From: JAUZOB01 sp963692465 | Lineage (GTDB): Bacteria; Bacteroidota; Bacteroidia; Bacteroidales; Prolixibacteraceae | Reading direction: 5' to 3' | NCBI GenBank assembly: GCA_963692465.1 | Contig: OY829943.1 | Span: forward strand, 310,001-374,000 | Length of the DNA: 64,000 nt | Part shown: positions 1-9,030 of the stretch, in pieces | How positions within the stretch are numbered: position 1 is the first letter of the stretch | Layout of the letters: each line of letters opens with the position of its first letter | Translations under genes and position numbers: made by a program | Notes under the pieces: generated by a model | What the model saw: the letters and a program-made list of their open reading frames with translations, nothing else | Databases searched by the model: none | Told to the model about the DNA's origin: nothing

Positions 1-30
1 GATCATGATACAACTTTCGGACGATCTCTT

Positions 31-1272
31 TTAAATAGTCATTTTTTGAGGCAAAGAACATTTGTGTACATTATTCGTCATCAGTTCTCTCGTTTGTAAT
101 TCGAGCGACTTAATGATTGCAACATCCGATTGCAAGCTAAAAAGGTTGTCTAGTTCCAAACCTTGCGTTTGAATCACAATTTTCAGCTTATAGTTTTTCC
201 CCTTTGATGCTCGCTCTAACTTCTGTATTGCATCTTCCAATGTCTCATCCTCCGCCTGTATTTTCACAGGAACCGGCTTTTCTTCAAAATATTCTTTCAA
301 AAATCCATCAATCCCCGAATTTCGTTGGACCGGAAAAGCATCGATATTATTCAAAATTGCTAATTCCTTTTCCGTCTTCTTCAAATAATCTTCCTTCCCT
401 TTATCAAGTAAAGCAGATTCTGTTACGACCATTTTTTCAAGCCTTATATTGGCAAGATTAACTGCATCCGAAGACACATCAATCCCGATATAATTCCTTT
501 TCAACAATTTAGCCGATACGCAAGCTGTTCCGCTTCCGCAAAAAGGATCTAAGACCAAATCATCCTCATTGGTTACAATATTAATTATACGATTTAAAAG
601 CAATACAGGTTTCTGGGTTGGATAACCGCTTCTTTCTTTTGCCTTAGGATTTAAATAGGGTATTTCCCACACATCCGACAATGGAACTCCCCTTTTCTCT
701 TTTCCAATAACAATGTTTCCATTCTTATCTTTTTTATAAACAGCTTTCCCTTCTTTATCTCTTTCCCGTTCCTGGAGTATCTGGTCAAGATTGGTCGACA
801 CCGAATAATCAGTATAAAATGTATTAAATTTAAAATTCTTTGTTTTGGAATAAAAGAAAATGATTTGATGCGCATTAAGTAATCCTTTTTTAGAATTTGA
901 CCATCGCTTGTAGGACCAAACTATTTCACTCTGAAAATTCTCCCGTCCAAAAACTTTATCCAGTACGGTTCGGATATAATGAGAAGCCGTTTTATCACAA
1001 TGAAGGAAAACGCTTCCCGTATCTTTCAAAACTCTCTTAGAATGGATTAACGCCTGCTCTATTAAATTCAAATATTCCTCCAAAGAGTTAAATCGATCAT
1101 TAAACTCATAAATTTTAGAATTATCCCTTATTGAAAGCGAATGCTTTTTCTGAGTAAAAAACGGCGGATCAAAATAAACTAAGTCAACCGAACTATCCTT
1201 AATCCCTTCCAATTTTTCCAGACAATTACCGTGTATAATCCTATTAATTTCCATCTTTTGGCATCTTTTCAT
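31..1272 (-). CDS. Type II DNA methyltransferase, beta class
   Basis: Methylates adenine-N6 or cytosine-N4 with S-adenosylmethionine, protecting host DNA from the partner nuclease. The catalytic motif DPPF lies at about residues 37-40 and the SAM-binding motif DPFCGSGT near 244-251. The order catalytic motif, then SAM motif, is that of the beta class. TQKP just before the SAM motif is also typical. About 120 residues follow the methyltransferase core and may hold target recognition or an accessory function. The ATG at 1272 or the one at 1254 (MEINRIIHGN) could be the start. Both overlap the 3' end of the endonuclease gene, so the two are translationally coupled. If the partner is ApaLI-like the site would be GTGCAC, but the sequence does not show specificity directly. 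Confidence 0.9.
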   Translation of the reverse strand: MKRCQKMEINRIIHGNCLEKLEGIKDSSVDLVYFDPPFFTQKKHSLSIRDNSKIYEFNDRFNSLEEYLNLIEQALIHSKRVLKDTGSVFLHCDKTASHYIRTVLDKVFGRENFQSEIVWSYKRWSNSKKGLLNAHQIIFFYSKTKNFKFNTFYTDYSVSTNLDQILQERERDKEGKAVYKKDKNGNIVIGKEKRGVPLSDVWEIPYLNPKAKERSGYPTQKPVLLLNRIINIVTNEDDLVLDPFCGSGTACVSAKLLKRNYIGIDVSSDAVNLANIRLEKMVVTESALLDKGKEDYLKKTEKELAILNNIDAFPVQRNSGIDGFLKEYFEEKPVPVKIQAEDETLEDAIQKLERASKGKNYKLKIVIQTQGLELDNLFSLQSDVAIIKSLELQTRELMTNNVHKCSLPQKMTI

Positions 1273-1879
1273 TTGCAATCGCAGTCAATATAGTTTTTAA
1301 ATCAACACCTGTATATTCCTTCATAAACTGCCAGGCTTCATCTCCGCCATAATATGCTCCACCAACACCAGCATACAGAGTTCTTAATGTCTCTTGTATT
1401 CTTATAGCCTGATCCCTTTGAGGATAATAGAACATTATTCTAATCGGTTTATATCCGTGATTTCCAATGACTCTTACCCGAGTATGCTCTTTCGTAATGT
1501 GATCCCCATCCGTCGTTGCGTCTCTCCATTTCACTTCAATTGCATCATTTCCATTAAGAAAATCAATCTCAAAAGTTTTAGGTCTTTGCCCAAGTGTGTT
1601 TTCGATTCTAGTTTTCATTCCTTCTGGAAATCTAAAATTCAAACAAAGAGTTGCAGCTTCTTCCAAAAAGGAACCAGCATATTTATATAAGAAACGGCCA
1701 GTATTTTGATAAACATCAATCAATTCTCCTTCTTTCTCCGTTATTCCCAGAACCCGATAAATAAGATAGTGCGAATTATTGTCAGCCTTCATATCGGTCC
1801 GTCTTGTCTGAATTTTATCACTAAGATTAGAAGAGTACGATTCTGCCAGATCTCTTATTTGTTTTTCTAATTCATCCAT
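1244..1879 (-). CDS. ApaLI-like Type II restriction endonuclease
   Basis: A 211-residue protein directly upstream of, and overlapping, the methyltransferase gene. The segment FEIDFLNGNDAIEVKWRDAT (roughly residues 101-120) fits a PD-(D/E)xK nuclease active site, with D104 and the EVK triad. The following DGDHITKEH resembles the ApaLI family as I know it. Both the size and the position beside a beta-class methyltransferase fit a Type II system. The gene starts at ATG 1879. On the minus strand a TAACTTTA sequence about 25 nt upstream could be the -7 promoter element. The nuclease role is well supported by context. The ApaLI assignment and GTGCAC specificity come from family memory and are less certain. 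Confidence 0.7.
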   Translation of the reverse strand: MDELEKQIRDLAESYSSNLSDKIQTRRTDMKADNNSHYLIYRVLGITEKEGELIDVYQNTGRFLYKYAGSFLEEAATLCLNFRFPEGMKTRIENTLGQRPKTFEIDFLNGNDAIEVKWRDATTDGDHITKEHTRVRVIGNHGYKPIRIMFYYPQRDQAIRIQETLRTLYAGVGGAYYGGDEAWQFMKEYTGVDLKTILTAIANEKMPKDGN

Positions 1880-2125
1880 TACGGTTTGTCTTTTTCACCT
1901 CGTAAAGTTACAATTTTTATTAGCGAGAGTTCACCCCATCAATTCAGAATGCTTATGACAAAAGAATAATTTCAGAACAATAACTGACCGATAAATAAGA
2001 GGCACGAAACCTATCAATCCGCTGCTGACTTTTCTTTTTTGTTAAAGCGCATCCTTCCTCAACCAGTTCTAAAATCCCCTTTTGTTTCCTAAACACTCAT
2101 TCAATATTTCTTTTATTCAGAAATA

Positions 2126-4270
2126 TCATCTTATACCTTCTTTCGATATGATTTGTCTGGTTTTTAAATTGAGCGCGATCTTCATTCTCTCATTTTTCCT
2201 CATTGTAATCTTTTCTCCAAGCAAATCGAACTCACAGTTTTTCCATGCAGTCAAATAAATATCGGCTGAATCATTGTTTATTTCTCCACTAACTTTAACG
2301 CCCAAAAGAGAATAAATATCTTTAACAAAAACTTTCCCTTTCCATGGATTACATTTGGCTATTTCCAGTTTTCCATACCAATCCGACACCAGATTATTAT
2401 AAAGAGACTGAGTAATCAAACCGTTAGTAATTGTATAATACGGAGAAGCATGAGCACAACTTGTTTCATAGACCTGAATCCAGTCCGGATCGACATTATC
2501 GGACTTCCGAAGGTTATTCCAATCCTTTTCCCATCCATCAACATTCCCCATTCGTGATCCGGCTAATAAGAATTCACCCAAGGTCCAACCATTAAAAAAA
2601 GGATTATTGGCCTTCTGTGTAATTTCGTAACGGATATTGTAAGCCATAGCTGTCGGATCCGTTACTTGTTTCTCAACCGGCAGATAGGCTAATTCGTTAA
2701 GCTGCACCGGATGTTTCTGATTACCAAAATCTTTTTCACCTCTTCCCTTGCAGGAAAAATAACAACCTTTTTGTGATTTCAATGTCGGGAAAGCCAGTCC
2801 GTCGTTCAACATTGTTTGATAGGCACCATCCGTATCCAATTTATATTCCACTGCTTTTTGGAAACAATATTTTGCACTGAATAAAGAACACAGGTAATCA
2901 TCCTGATTGGAGCCACCCATTTCATCCTGTCCCATGGAAGGTCTGACCGATAAATGCCAAAATCCGTCTGTTCCTTTAGAACAGATACTCTTATAAAACA
3001 GTGCTGTTTCTCTTATAAGAGGTATCGCATACTTTTTAGTCCATTCCTTGTCATTCACAAAAGCAGCCGTTTCATAAGCCATCTTAGCCAAATAGCCTGA
3101 GTTGTGAATCTCATAATAACATTGATTCGGAGGTGTCGGATCATGAAAACCTTTAAAATCATTATAAGGGAAAACCCACGGGCATAACACCCCATCAACC
3201 TTTAACAATCTTCTGGTATATTCTTTCATCCCGGGAAGCCTGTCCGCCCAGTATTCAACCCATGATTTAGCAATATCCAGGTTTCCTGTTGCAAGAAAAA
3301 CAGGATGGACATAAGATACATCCTGCGGGAAGCCAAAAGGCCAGCCGTTTCCGGTGAAGCCCATAGGCGGGGCTAGTCCGAGTTTATCACTATTGTAGGT
3401 CGATAAAAACATAGCCATAGAATGAACCCACATCTTTTGTGCATTCAAATCAGGTAATATCAACAGTCCTGATTGATTCCATTTTGAATGCCACCATGCA
3501 ATTGTTTGTTTGAATGATTGATTTGATTCTGTTTTTACCGAATGGTTGACCGAAAGAAGTATTTCATTCTTTCCGGAGTGCAGTTTAAAACACAATTTCG
3601 ATCCCTGAACCTGCACCGTGGCGTTGGTTTTGATATAGATAACAGATTTGGCTTCATGACAGGCAAGGGTTACCTTCCATAGCCCCTGTGCAGCATCGAT
3701 TCTTGATGTTTGTATAATACTCTGACTGTACTGAAGACTCATTTTGCCAAACGGGTCAAATAATATATCCGAAGCATTCCCTTTAAGATCAATGTTTATT
3801 CCGGCTAAATCTCTCACTACCGGATCAAACCAGGTAGTAACGGTTATTTTATTGGATGCATATTCAAAATGGGTTAAGATCGTTCCATCATAGAAAGACT
3901 GATATTGCTTGTAATTTTTTATTTCTGATGGTTCTTCTTTCCAATAGATTCTGGATAAAGGCACTAAATAATCTGCTCCGAATTTAGCCCGTATTCTATG
4001 CTCCATATACATATATTCTGTATTCCCATATTTACAAAGCATCCTTACTTTCGAAGGATTGATGTGCAATCCTAATGGGCCATAAGAGCAACCGAACCGA
4101 CCATTCCCCTGATATAGATTAATGACAGCAGTATCAGGATATGAGGTTCGTATGATGTTGGCTGAATTTATCGCATTACGAATATCAAGCGGACTGATTA
4201 GTGTTTTTTGAGCAGAGCAAGGGAGATAGAACAAAACAGCTAAGACAAGCAATACAAATTGATCTTTCAT
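2126..4270 (-). CDS. Secreted six-hairpin glycosidase-like protein
   Basis: A 714-residue protein with an N-terminal signal peptide (MKDQFVLLVLAVLFYLPCSA). The N-terminal third looks like a beta-sandwich. The central and C-terminal part, with runs such as GFTGNGWPFGFPQDVSYVHP and repeated aromatic helical segments, resembles the (alpha/alpha)6 barrel of GH65/GH95-type enzymes. It is probably periplasmic or surface-exposed and acts on an oligosaccharide, but I cannot assign the family number or catalytic acid. The ATG at 4270 is preferred over the in-frame TTG one codon upstream. A TTTTAACTAACTAA sequence sits 12 nt before the start and also precedes the TonB-dependent receptor at 33777. The gene stands alone, with no SusC/SusD or regulator beside it. 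Confidence 0.6.
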   Translation of the reverse strand: MKDQFVLLVLAVLFYLPCSAQKTLISPLDIRNAINSANIIRTSYPDTAVINLYQGNGRFGCSYGPLGLHINPSKVRMLCKYGNTEYMYMEHRIRAKFGADYLVPLSRIYWKEEPSEIKNYKQYQSFYDGTILTHFEYASNKITVTTWFDPVVRDLAGINIDLKGNASDILFDPFGKMSLQYSQSIIQTSRIDAAQGLWKVTLACHEAKSVIYIKTNATVQVQGSKLCFKLHSGKNEILLSVNHSVKTESNQSFKQTIAWWHSKWNQSGLLILPDLNAQKMWVHSMAMFLSTYNSDKLGLAPPMGFTGNGWPFGFPQDVSYVHPVFLATGNLDIAKSWVEYWADRLPGMKEYTRRLLKVDGVLCPWVFPYNDFKGFHDPTPPNQCYYEIHNSGYLAKMAYETAAFVNDKEWTKKYAIPLIRETALFYKSICSKGTDGFWHLSVRPSMGQDEMGGSNQDDYLCSLFSAKYCFQKAVEYKLDTDGAYQTMLNDGLAFPTLKSQKGCYFSCKGRGEKDFGNQKHPVQLNELAYLPVEKQVTDPTAMAYNIRYEITQKANNPFFNGWTLGEFLLAGSRMGNVDGWEKDWNNLRKSDNVDPDWIQVYETSCAHASPYYTITNGLITQSLYNNLVSDWYGKLEIAKCNPWKGKVFVKDIYSLLGVKVSGEINNDSADIYLTAWKNCEFDLLGEKITMRKNERMKIALNLKTRQIISKEGIR

Positions 4271-4519
4271 CAAAAGGATACGTTAGTTAGTTAAAATATT
4301 TTTCATAAAAGACAGTCAGAACGTACCATAAACCAAATGGTTCAATGTCCTTATCTACTCTTATCTTTTATCCTCTAAAAATACTTTTTTTCTCCTTATG
4401 ATAATCCTGAAATGCTTATTAATATTTGATTAGCTCTTATTTTCTTATCCCGTTGTACCGATTATTGCTATTGATTGGCCTGCTTAAATTGATATAAAAA
4501 CGAAATATACTATTTGAAA

Positions 4520-4948
4520 TTATAGCTCCAATCCTCTTTTCTGAAATGCTTCTTCAATAACAACAGGCAAGATAGGGCGGCCGTCACGAACCAATGCACA
4601 AGTCACCTCTGCGTCAATGATGACTTTCGAATCGGCTTTACGAATAATCTGTTGATCAAAGACCAATCGGATATTCCCTTTCTTATGCACACCAACCTTC
4701 ACGATAAACGCATCACCAGAACGAAGCGGATAACGATAATCGATCCCGATATGGGCCACTACAGCATCAATACCGTCGACATGCATTTTCACCGGATCAA
4801 GACCAAACTCATGCATAAACAAATGCCGGGCATGTTCGAGATAATGCTGATAATTGGCATTATTCACAATACCCTGAAAATCGCATTCGTAATCGCGTAC
4901 AGCCATTTCGGTCTGAAATACATAGTGAGGTTCTGTTTTCTGAATCAT
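4520..4948 (-). CDS. Acyl-CoA thioesterase, 4HBT/YbgC-FadM type
   Basis: A 142-residue hotdog-fold thioesterase that hydrolyses acyl-CoA or acyl-ACP in the cytoplasm. The start of the fold contains DYECDFQGIVNNANYQHYLE, the usual family pattern (Y-x-D-x-D-x-x-G-x-V-x-x-x-x-Y) with its catalytic Asp region. DYRYPLRSGD in the middle matches the loop seen in YbgC/FadM proteins. Length is normal. It is a single-gene unit with 250 bp upstream and downstream. The natural substrate cannot be read from sequence. Confidence 0.85.
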   Translation of the reverse strand: MIQKTEPHYVFQTEMAVRDYECDFQGIVNNANYQHYLEHARHLFMHEFGLDPVKMHVDGIDAVVAHIGIDYRYPLRSGDAFIVKVGVHKKGNIRLVFDQQIIRKADSKVIIDAEVTCALVRDGRPILPVVIEEAFQKRGLEL

Positions 4949-5303
4949 AAGCTTTGATTTTTTATTGCACGAAACTAGTCATCTTATCGCAAAATAATAA
5001 ACATCTACCCGAGAATGACTGATTAGTATAGGATTATTGCAGGATTATTACAGGTTTAACATACACTTTCGTGGTCATTCCAGCAGGGATTTAAAGGTGG
5101 TTCATAGGTGCTCGGCACCTATGAACCACCTTTAAACCACCGATGAACCACCTATGAAGGACGGCGTTAATATAGCGCAATGTTTCACCAAAGGTTAAAA
5201 TAAGTATATACTATACGAGAGCCTGCCTTTACCAGAATCAGTATGCAGTAGAATTTTCATTCACTAAAATAAGTATACAAATTCTGATTTTCTCATAATA
5301 GTT
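4949..5303. other. Intergenic region with perfect long hairpin
   Basis: About 355 bases with no gene. It holds the hairpin at 5091-5135 and its partial direct repeats to 5160, listed separately. Beyond these I see only AT-rich sequence up to the IS3 element boundary. Confidence 0.6.
5091..5135. repeat. 21-bp perfect inverted repeat, 3-nt loop
   Basis: The arm at 5091-5111 (beginning TTAAAGGTGG, ending TAGGTGC) is exactly complementary to 5115-5135, leaving a TCG loop. Downstream to 5160 come two further partial copies of the right arm (GAACCACC-like units: ACCACCGATGAACCACC and CCTATGAAGG). There is no T-tract on either side, so a simple rho-independent terminator is unlikely. It resembles REP-like palindromic elements, which is an inference. 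Confidence 0.75.
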
Positions 5304-5333
5304 TGGAATTGCAAACTTATTTCGGACACAAAG

Positions 5334-6176
5334 TTAAGCAGCGATGTTTAAATTAGAATTTGCTTTATTGATTTGTTTCCAGAACTCCTCAATTGAAAGA
5401 TTACCCAAGGCAGAATGCCTTCTTGTTTTATTATACCAGAGTTCAATATATTCAAATATTTCTTTTCTCATTTCATTCTTTGATTTCAGTTTGTTTCCAT
5501 AGACCAACTCACACTTCAATGTTTTGAAGAAGCTTTCAGCTACGGCATTATCCCAGCAATTACCTTTGCGGCTCATGCTACGTCTAATATCGTATGCGTT
5601 AATGGTATTTGCAAAAGCAGAGCACGCATATTGCACCCCTCTGTCTGAATGAAAAATCATCGCTTTTGATGGCTTTCTATTTGTTACAGCCATACGGAAT
5701 GCGCTTAGTACAGTCTCATTCGTTCCCATCCCATTGCTGATTGACCAACCGATTATTTTACGATCAAACAAATCCAGTATTATTGTAAGATAAAGGAAAC
5801 CTTCAATTGTGTGGATGTAGGTTATATCAGATATCCACACGACGGATGGTGCATTAACCGTAAACTCCCGATTAAGAAGATTTGCCGGAACTTTGTACGT
5901 ATGATTTGAATCGGTGGTAACCTTAAATTTTCTGGAGAGTTTACTGCGAATACCTATCATTTTCATGTGCCGGGCAACGGTATTCCTTGAAACAGGGAAC
6001 CCTCGCAGGGATAATTCTTTGGCTATGCGGGGACTTCCATATCTCTGCTTAGCCCAAAAATAGACCACCTTTATTACCTCGTCTAATTGTTCTCGTTTTT
6101 GCATACGTTGTGATAAATAATTGCTTCGCCACTTATAATAAGAACTCCTACTCACTTCCAGCACTCGACACATCAT
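5334..6176 (-). CDS. IS3-family transposase OrfB (DDE integrase)
   Basis: The catalytic part of the transposase, an rve-type integrase core. The DDE residues are visible in WISDITYIHT, FHSDRGVQYA and NCWDNAVAESFFKTLKCE. HTH_21-type sequence (QRYGSPRIAKELSLRGFPVS) precedes the core. The listed ATG at 6176 gives 280 residues. The open frame continues upstream without a stop (reading RSVIYGFIRENEDQYPIG) to the slippery A-tract at 6254-6260 inside orfA, so the natural product is probably an OrfAB fusion. Confidence 0.93.
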   Translation of the reverse strand: MMCRVLEVSRSSYYKWRSNYLSQRMQKREQLDEVIKVVYFWAKQRYGSPRIAKELSLRGFPVSRNTVARHMKMIGIRSKLSRKFKVTTDSNHTYKVPANLLNREFTVNAPSVVWISDITYIHTIEGFLYLTIILDLFDRKIIGWSISNGMGTNETVLSAFRMAVTNRKPSKAMIFHSDRGVQYACSAFANTINAYDIRRSMSRKGNCWDNAVAESFFKTLKCELVYGNKLKSKNEMRKEIFEYIELWYNKTRRHSALGNLSIEEFWKQINKANSNLNIAA

Positions 6177-6220
6177 CCCAATCGGGTATTGATCTTCATT
6201 TTCCCGGATAAAACCATAAA

Positions 6221-6520
6221 TTACCGATCGTTCTTGGAGATGATGCTGATAGCTTTTTTTAATATCTCGTGTTCAAGCTCTTTTTCTTTAAGCTGTTTCT
6301 GAAGTTTTGCTATAATTTTTTGCTCCTCTGTTTGCTTGAGGCTGCCATTTCCAGGGAAGCTTCCCGGTCCATATTCCTTATACTCTTTTCTCCATCGGTA
6401 GAGCTGTGCCGATGTGATTCCCAACTCTTTTGCGTACGCAGACAGATTGTTCCGCTCGTAACTCAATTTGACTGCATTGACCTTGAATGCTGTGTCATAA
6501 ATTTTCCTGCTTTTTTCCAT
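6221..6520 (-). CDS. IS3-family transposase OrfA (HTH subunit)
   Basis: A 99-residue DNA-binding subunit. The N-terminal half carries a helix-turn-helix (LSAYAKELGITSAQLYRWRK, about residues 26-45). The C-terminal half is a leucine-rich coiled coil (KIIAKLQKQLKEKELEHEILKKA) used for oligomerisation. It recognises the terminal repeats and, after frameshifting, is fused to the OrfB catalytic domain. The ATG at 6520 lies about 58 bp inside the right end of the element, as expected. Confidence 0.93.
   Translation of the reverse strand: MEKSRKIYDTAFKVNAVKLSYERNNLSAYAKELGITSAQLYRWRKEYKEYGPGSFPGNGSLKQTEEQKIIAKLQKQLKEKELEHEILKKAISIISKNDR
6254..6260 (-). promoter_or_regulatory. Programmed -1 frameshift heptamer A-AAA-AAA
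   Basis: Seven A residues on the minus strand, read in the orfA frame as TT(A AAA AAA) GCT, fit the X-XXY-YYZ slippery pattern. Slipping back one base leads into AGC TAT CAG in the orfB frame, which is open through to OrfB. This is the standard expression mode of IS3 elements. Confidence 0.8.
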
Positions 6521-6729
6521 ATCATAAAGTTAATGCTTTACACCTTAACTCCATGTCCGCCTAAAGTTAGCAACTCCAGTTCTCTTTTTTTATGACAAGA
6601 TGAAATTATAACGATTAAATATTCATTCACGCATTTCTGTTGTTAATGAGGAGCTGTTAAAACAGACAGTAATTTTCAGTAAAACATCTTAAGGATAATT
6701 CTTGCATTAAGAGTAGCGCGCCACTAAAA

Positions 6730-6762
6730 AAAAGCTGTCTCATCAATCATGGGACAGCTTTT
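6730..6762 (-). terminator. Terminator of M3 peptidase gene
   Basis: The 14-bp stem AAAAGCTGTCTCAT / ATGGGACAGCTTTT has one G-U pair and a 5-nt loop. On the minus strand it is followed by a T-tract. It lies about 20 bp past the peptidase stop. Confidence 0.85.
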
Positions 6763-6781
6763 TCCTGTTGCTTCAAAATGC

Positions 6782-8893
6782 TTATTTTAATCCATGGCGT
6801 TTTAGTAAAGCATCGGTTGAAGGATCCTGCCCCCTGAAGTTACGGTACATCTTCATCGGTTCAACAGTATTGCCTTTTGACAGCACGTTATCATGGAACG
6901 ATTTGGCCACCGCCTTATTGAATAATCCTTTTTCCTTAAAATATTGATAGGCATCGTCAGCCAGCACCTCCGACCACATATAACTATAATAGCCGGCATC
7001 GTATCCGGTAGTAAAGATGTGACTGAAATAAGTACTCCGGTAGCGGGGCTCGATCTCCGGAATCAGTCCGATGTGAGCCATCGACTCTTTTTCAAACTGT
7101 TCAATATTCAAATTTTTCGGATTTGGCAACATGTAATAGTTGAGGTCGAGAATAGCTGCTGCCACATATTCAACCGTTGTGAAGCCCTGATTAAAGTGAC
7201 TGCTTTCGCGGATTTTCTGAATAAGAGCATCGGGAATAACTTCGCCTGTTCTATAATGACGGGCATACATTCTCAGGATCTCCGGATCGGATGCCCAGCT
7301 TTCCATAAACTGGGAAGGAAACTCAACAAAATCGGGAGGAGTAGAAGTCCCTGATAGCGTATAATAAGTATTATCTGACGACAGTCCGTTCAGGGCGTGT
7401 CCGAATTCATGGAATAATGTTTCCACATCGTCCCACGACAGTAAAGCCGGACCATTACCTGCGGGTTTGGTAAAACTCCCTACGTTACAAATAACGGGAG
7501 TTACTTCCCTTCCTTTCGGCTTCCATTGTCTGCGGTATTCGTCCATCCAGGCACCGGCACTCTTTCCAGCACGGGGAAAGTAATCCAGATAGATCACTCC
7601 GATATGCTTACCGCCCGCATTTTTCACTTCATACGCTTTTACGTCGGACTGGTAAACGGGGATGTCAGTCCGCTCAACAAAGGTAAAGCCGTAAAGTTTC
7701 TTTGCAACGGCAAAAGCTCCGTCCCGCACATTTTCCAGTTTGAAGTAAGGGCGTAACATCTCCTCATCGAGATTATATTTCTCTTTGCGAACTCTTTCTG
7801 AATAGTACCACCAGTCCCATGATGCCAGTTTGAAATGCTGACCGCTTTTGTCGATCATCTGCTGCATTTCGGCTGCTTCTTTCTTAGCCACCGGCAAGGC
7901 TGCTTTCCATACCTTCATGAGCAAGTCCATGGCCTGTTGCGGAGTTTTAGCCACATTATCGGCTAAGATGTAGTCGGCATGTGTTTTATAGCCCAACAAT
8001 CTGGCCCGGTCAGCCCGCAGTAATACGAGTTTCTGGATAACCGTTTTATTGTCGTTGACATTGTGGTTATTGCCCCGGTTCAAATAAGCCGTATAGAGTT
8101 TCTCACGCAAAGCGCGATTATCGGCATAAGTCAGGAAGGGAAGCATACTGGGTTTCTGAAGGGTAAAAACCCATTTACCCGGCTTCTTATCTTGTTTGGC
8201 TTCCTGCGCAGCGAGTTCAACAGCTCCGGCAGGCAGTCCTTTCAGGTCTTCTTTTTGGTCAATAACCAGTTTGAATGCATTGGTTTCGGCCAGTACGTTA
8301 TTAGAGAATTTGAGGGTCAACGAGGCAATATCTTTATTGATCATCTTCAGTTTGCTCTTGTCGTTTTCACTGAGATTGGCACCAGAGCGGACAAACTGTT
8401 TGTAGATTTCCTCGAGCAAGCGCATCTGTTCGGAGTTGAGGTTTTCCTTTGCGCGGTTATTATAAACAGTCTGGATCCGTTGAAACAGTTTATCGTTCAT
8501 CAATACCCAATCCTGATGTTTGCTCAGGTCGGGTGAGACCCGTTCGGCAACTTTCTGAAGTTCATCAGTAGCATTTGCTTCCAGAACGTTATTAAAGGTT
8601 ACGTTCACCTTGTTGAGTAAAGCACCGGAAGCATCGTAAGCAACAATGGTATTTTCGAAAGTCGGGGCAGCCGGGTTATTAGTGATCGAATCGACTTCCG
8701 CCTGCTGCTGGCCAATACCCTCGCCATAGGCGTTCAAATAGTCAATCGGCTTTATTTTATTAAAGGGTGGAGTCTTAAAAGGAGTATTCCAATCCTGAAA
8801 AAAAGGATTTTCAGTTTTCATATCTTTTTTGTTGGTTGTGCAGGAAACCGCCACGGCTCCGACTGCAATCAAAACGATTAATAGTTTTCTCAC
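6782..8893 (-). CDS. dcp: M3 family metallopeptidase (peptidyl-dipeptidase Dcp-like), lipoprotein
   Basis: A zinc peptidase that removes C-terminal dipeptides from short peptides. The motif HEFGHAL lies at about residues 495-501. The third ligand region is downstream in PPDFVEFPSQFMESW. From the GTG at 8893 the protein begins VRKLLIVLIAVGAVAVSC, a lipoprotein signal peptide with Cys18 as the lipidation site, so it should be anchored at the periplasmic or surface face. The frame is open to an ATG at 8956. However, a near-consensus -7 box (TAATCTTTG) lies between that ATG and the GTG, which favours the GTG start. The length of 703 residues is normal for Dcp. The gene diverges from the sodium symporter. 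The gene symbol is by family resemblance. Confidence 0.88.
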   Translation of the reverse strand: MRKLLIVLIAVGAVAVSCTTNKKDMKTENPFFQDWNTPFKTPPFNKIKPIDYLNAYGEGIGQQQAEVDSITNNPAAPTFENTIVAYDASGALLNKVNVTFNNVLEANATDELQKVAERVSPDLSKHQDWVLMNDKLFQRIQTVYNNRAKENLNSEQMRLLEEIYKQFVRSGANLSENDKSKLKMINKDIASLTLKFSNNVLAETNAFKLVIDQKEDLKGLPAGAVELAAQEAKQDKKPGKWVFTLQKPSMLPFLTYADNRALREKLYTAYLNRGNNHNVNDNKTVIQKLVLLRADRARLLGYKTHADYILADNVAKTPQQAMDLLMKVWKAALPVAKKEAAEMQQMIDKSGQHFKLASWDWWYYSERVRKEKYNLDEEMLRPYFKLENVRDGAFAVAKKLYGFTFVERTDIPVYQSDVKAYEVKNAGGKHIGVIYLDYFPRAGKSAGAWMDEYRRQWKPKGREVTPVICNVGSFTKPAGNGPALLSWDDVETLFHEFGHALNGLSSDNTYYTLSGTSTPPDFVEFPSQFMESWASDPEILRMYARHYRTGEVIPDALIQKIRESSHFNQGFTTVEYVAAAILDLNYYMLPNPKNLNIEQFEKESMAHIGLIPEIEPRYRSTYFSHIFTTGYDAGYYSYMWSEVLADDAYQYFKEKGLFNKAVAKSFHDNVLSKGNTVEPMKMYRNFRGQDPSTDALLKRHGLK

Positions 8894-9004
8894 AACAGAT
8901 CTATTTTTGTTTTCGTACTCAAAATAAACAAAGATTAAATTAAATTGCTGCATCATTGGTAATAAAAATTTGAATATTCTTCAGAAAAAAGAACCGGCAG
9001 GTTC

Positions 9005-9012
9005 TATCTTTG
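9005..9012 (+). promoter_or_regulatory. -7 promoter element of symporter gene
   Basis: TATCTTTG fits the Bacteroidota -7 consensus TAnnTTTG and ends 18 nt before the symporter ATG at 9031. No good -33 TTTG is seen at the usual spacing. Confidence 0.45.
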
Positions 9013-9030
9013 CCCTGTTCACGAAATATT

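Larger units (their letters stand above)
5304..6578 (-). mobile_element. Complete IS3-family insertion sequence
   Basis: A 1275-bp element. Its ends form imperfect inverted repeats: TGGAATTGCAAACTT at 5304 pairs with the complement of AAAGTTAGCAACTCCA ending at 6578. Similarity continues inward for about 38 bp through CGGACA and AGTTAAG. It starts TGG and ends CCA, as IS3-group ends do. The base triplet GTT directly precedes (5301-5303) and follows (6579-6581), a 3-bp target duplication. It encodes orfA and orfB joined by a -1 frameshift site. All parts look intact, so it may still move. Confidence 0.92.
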
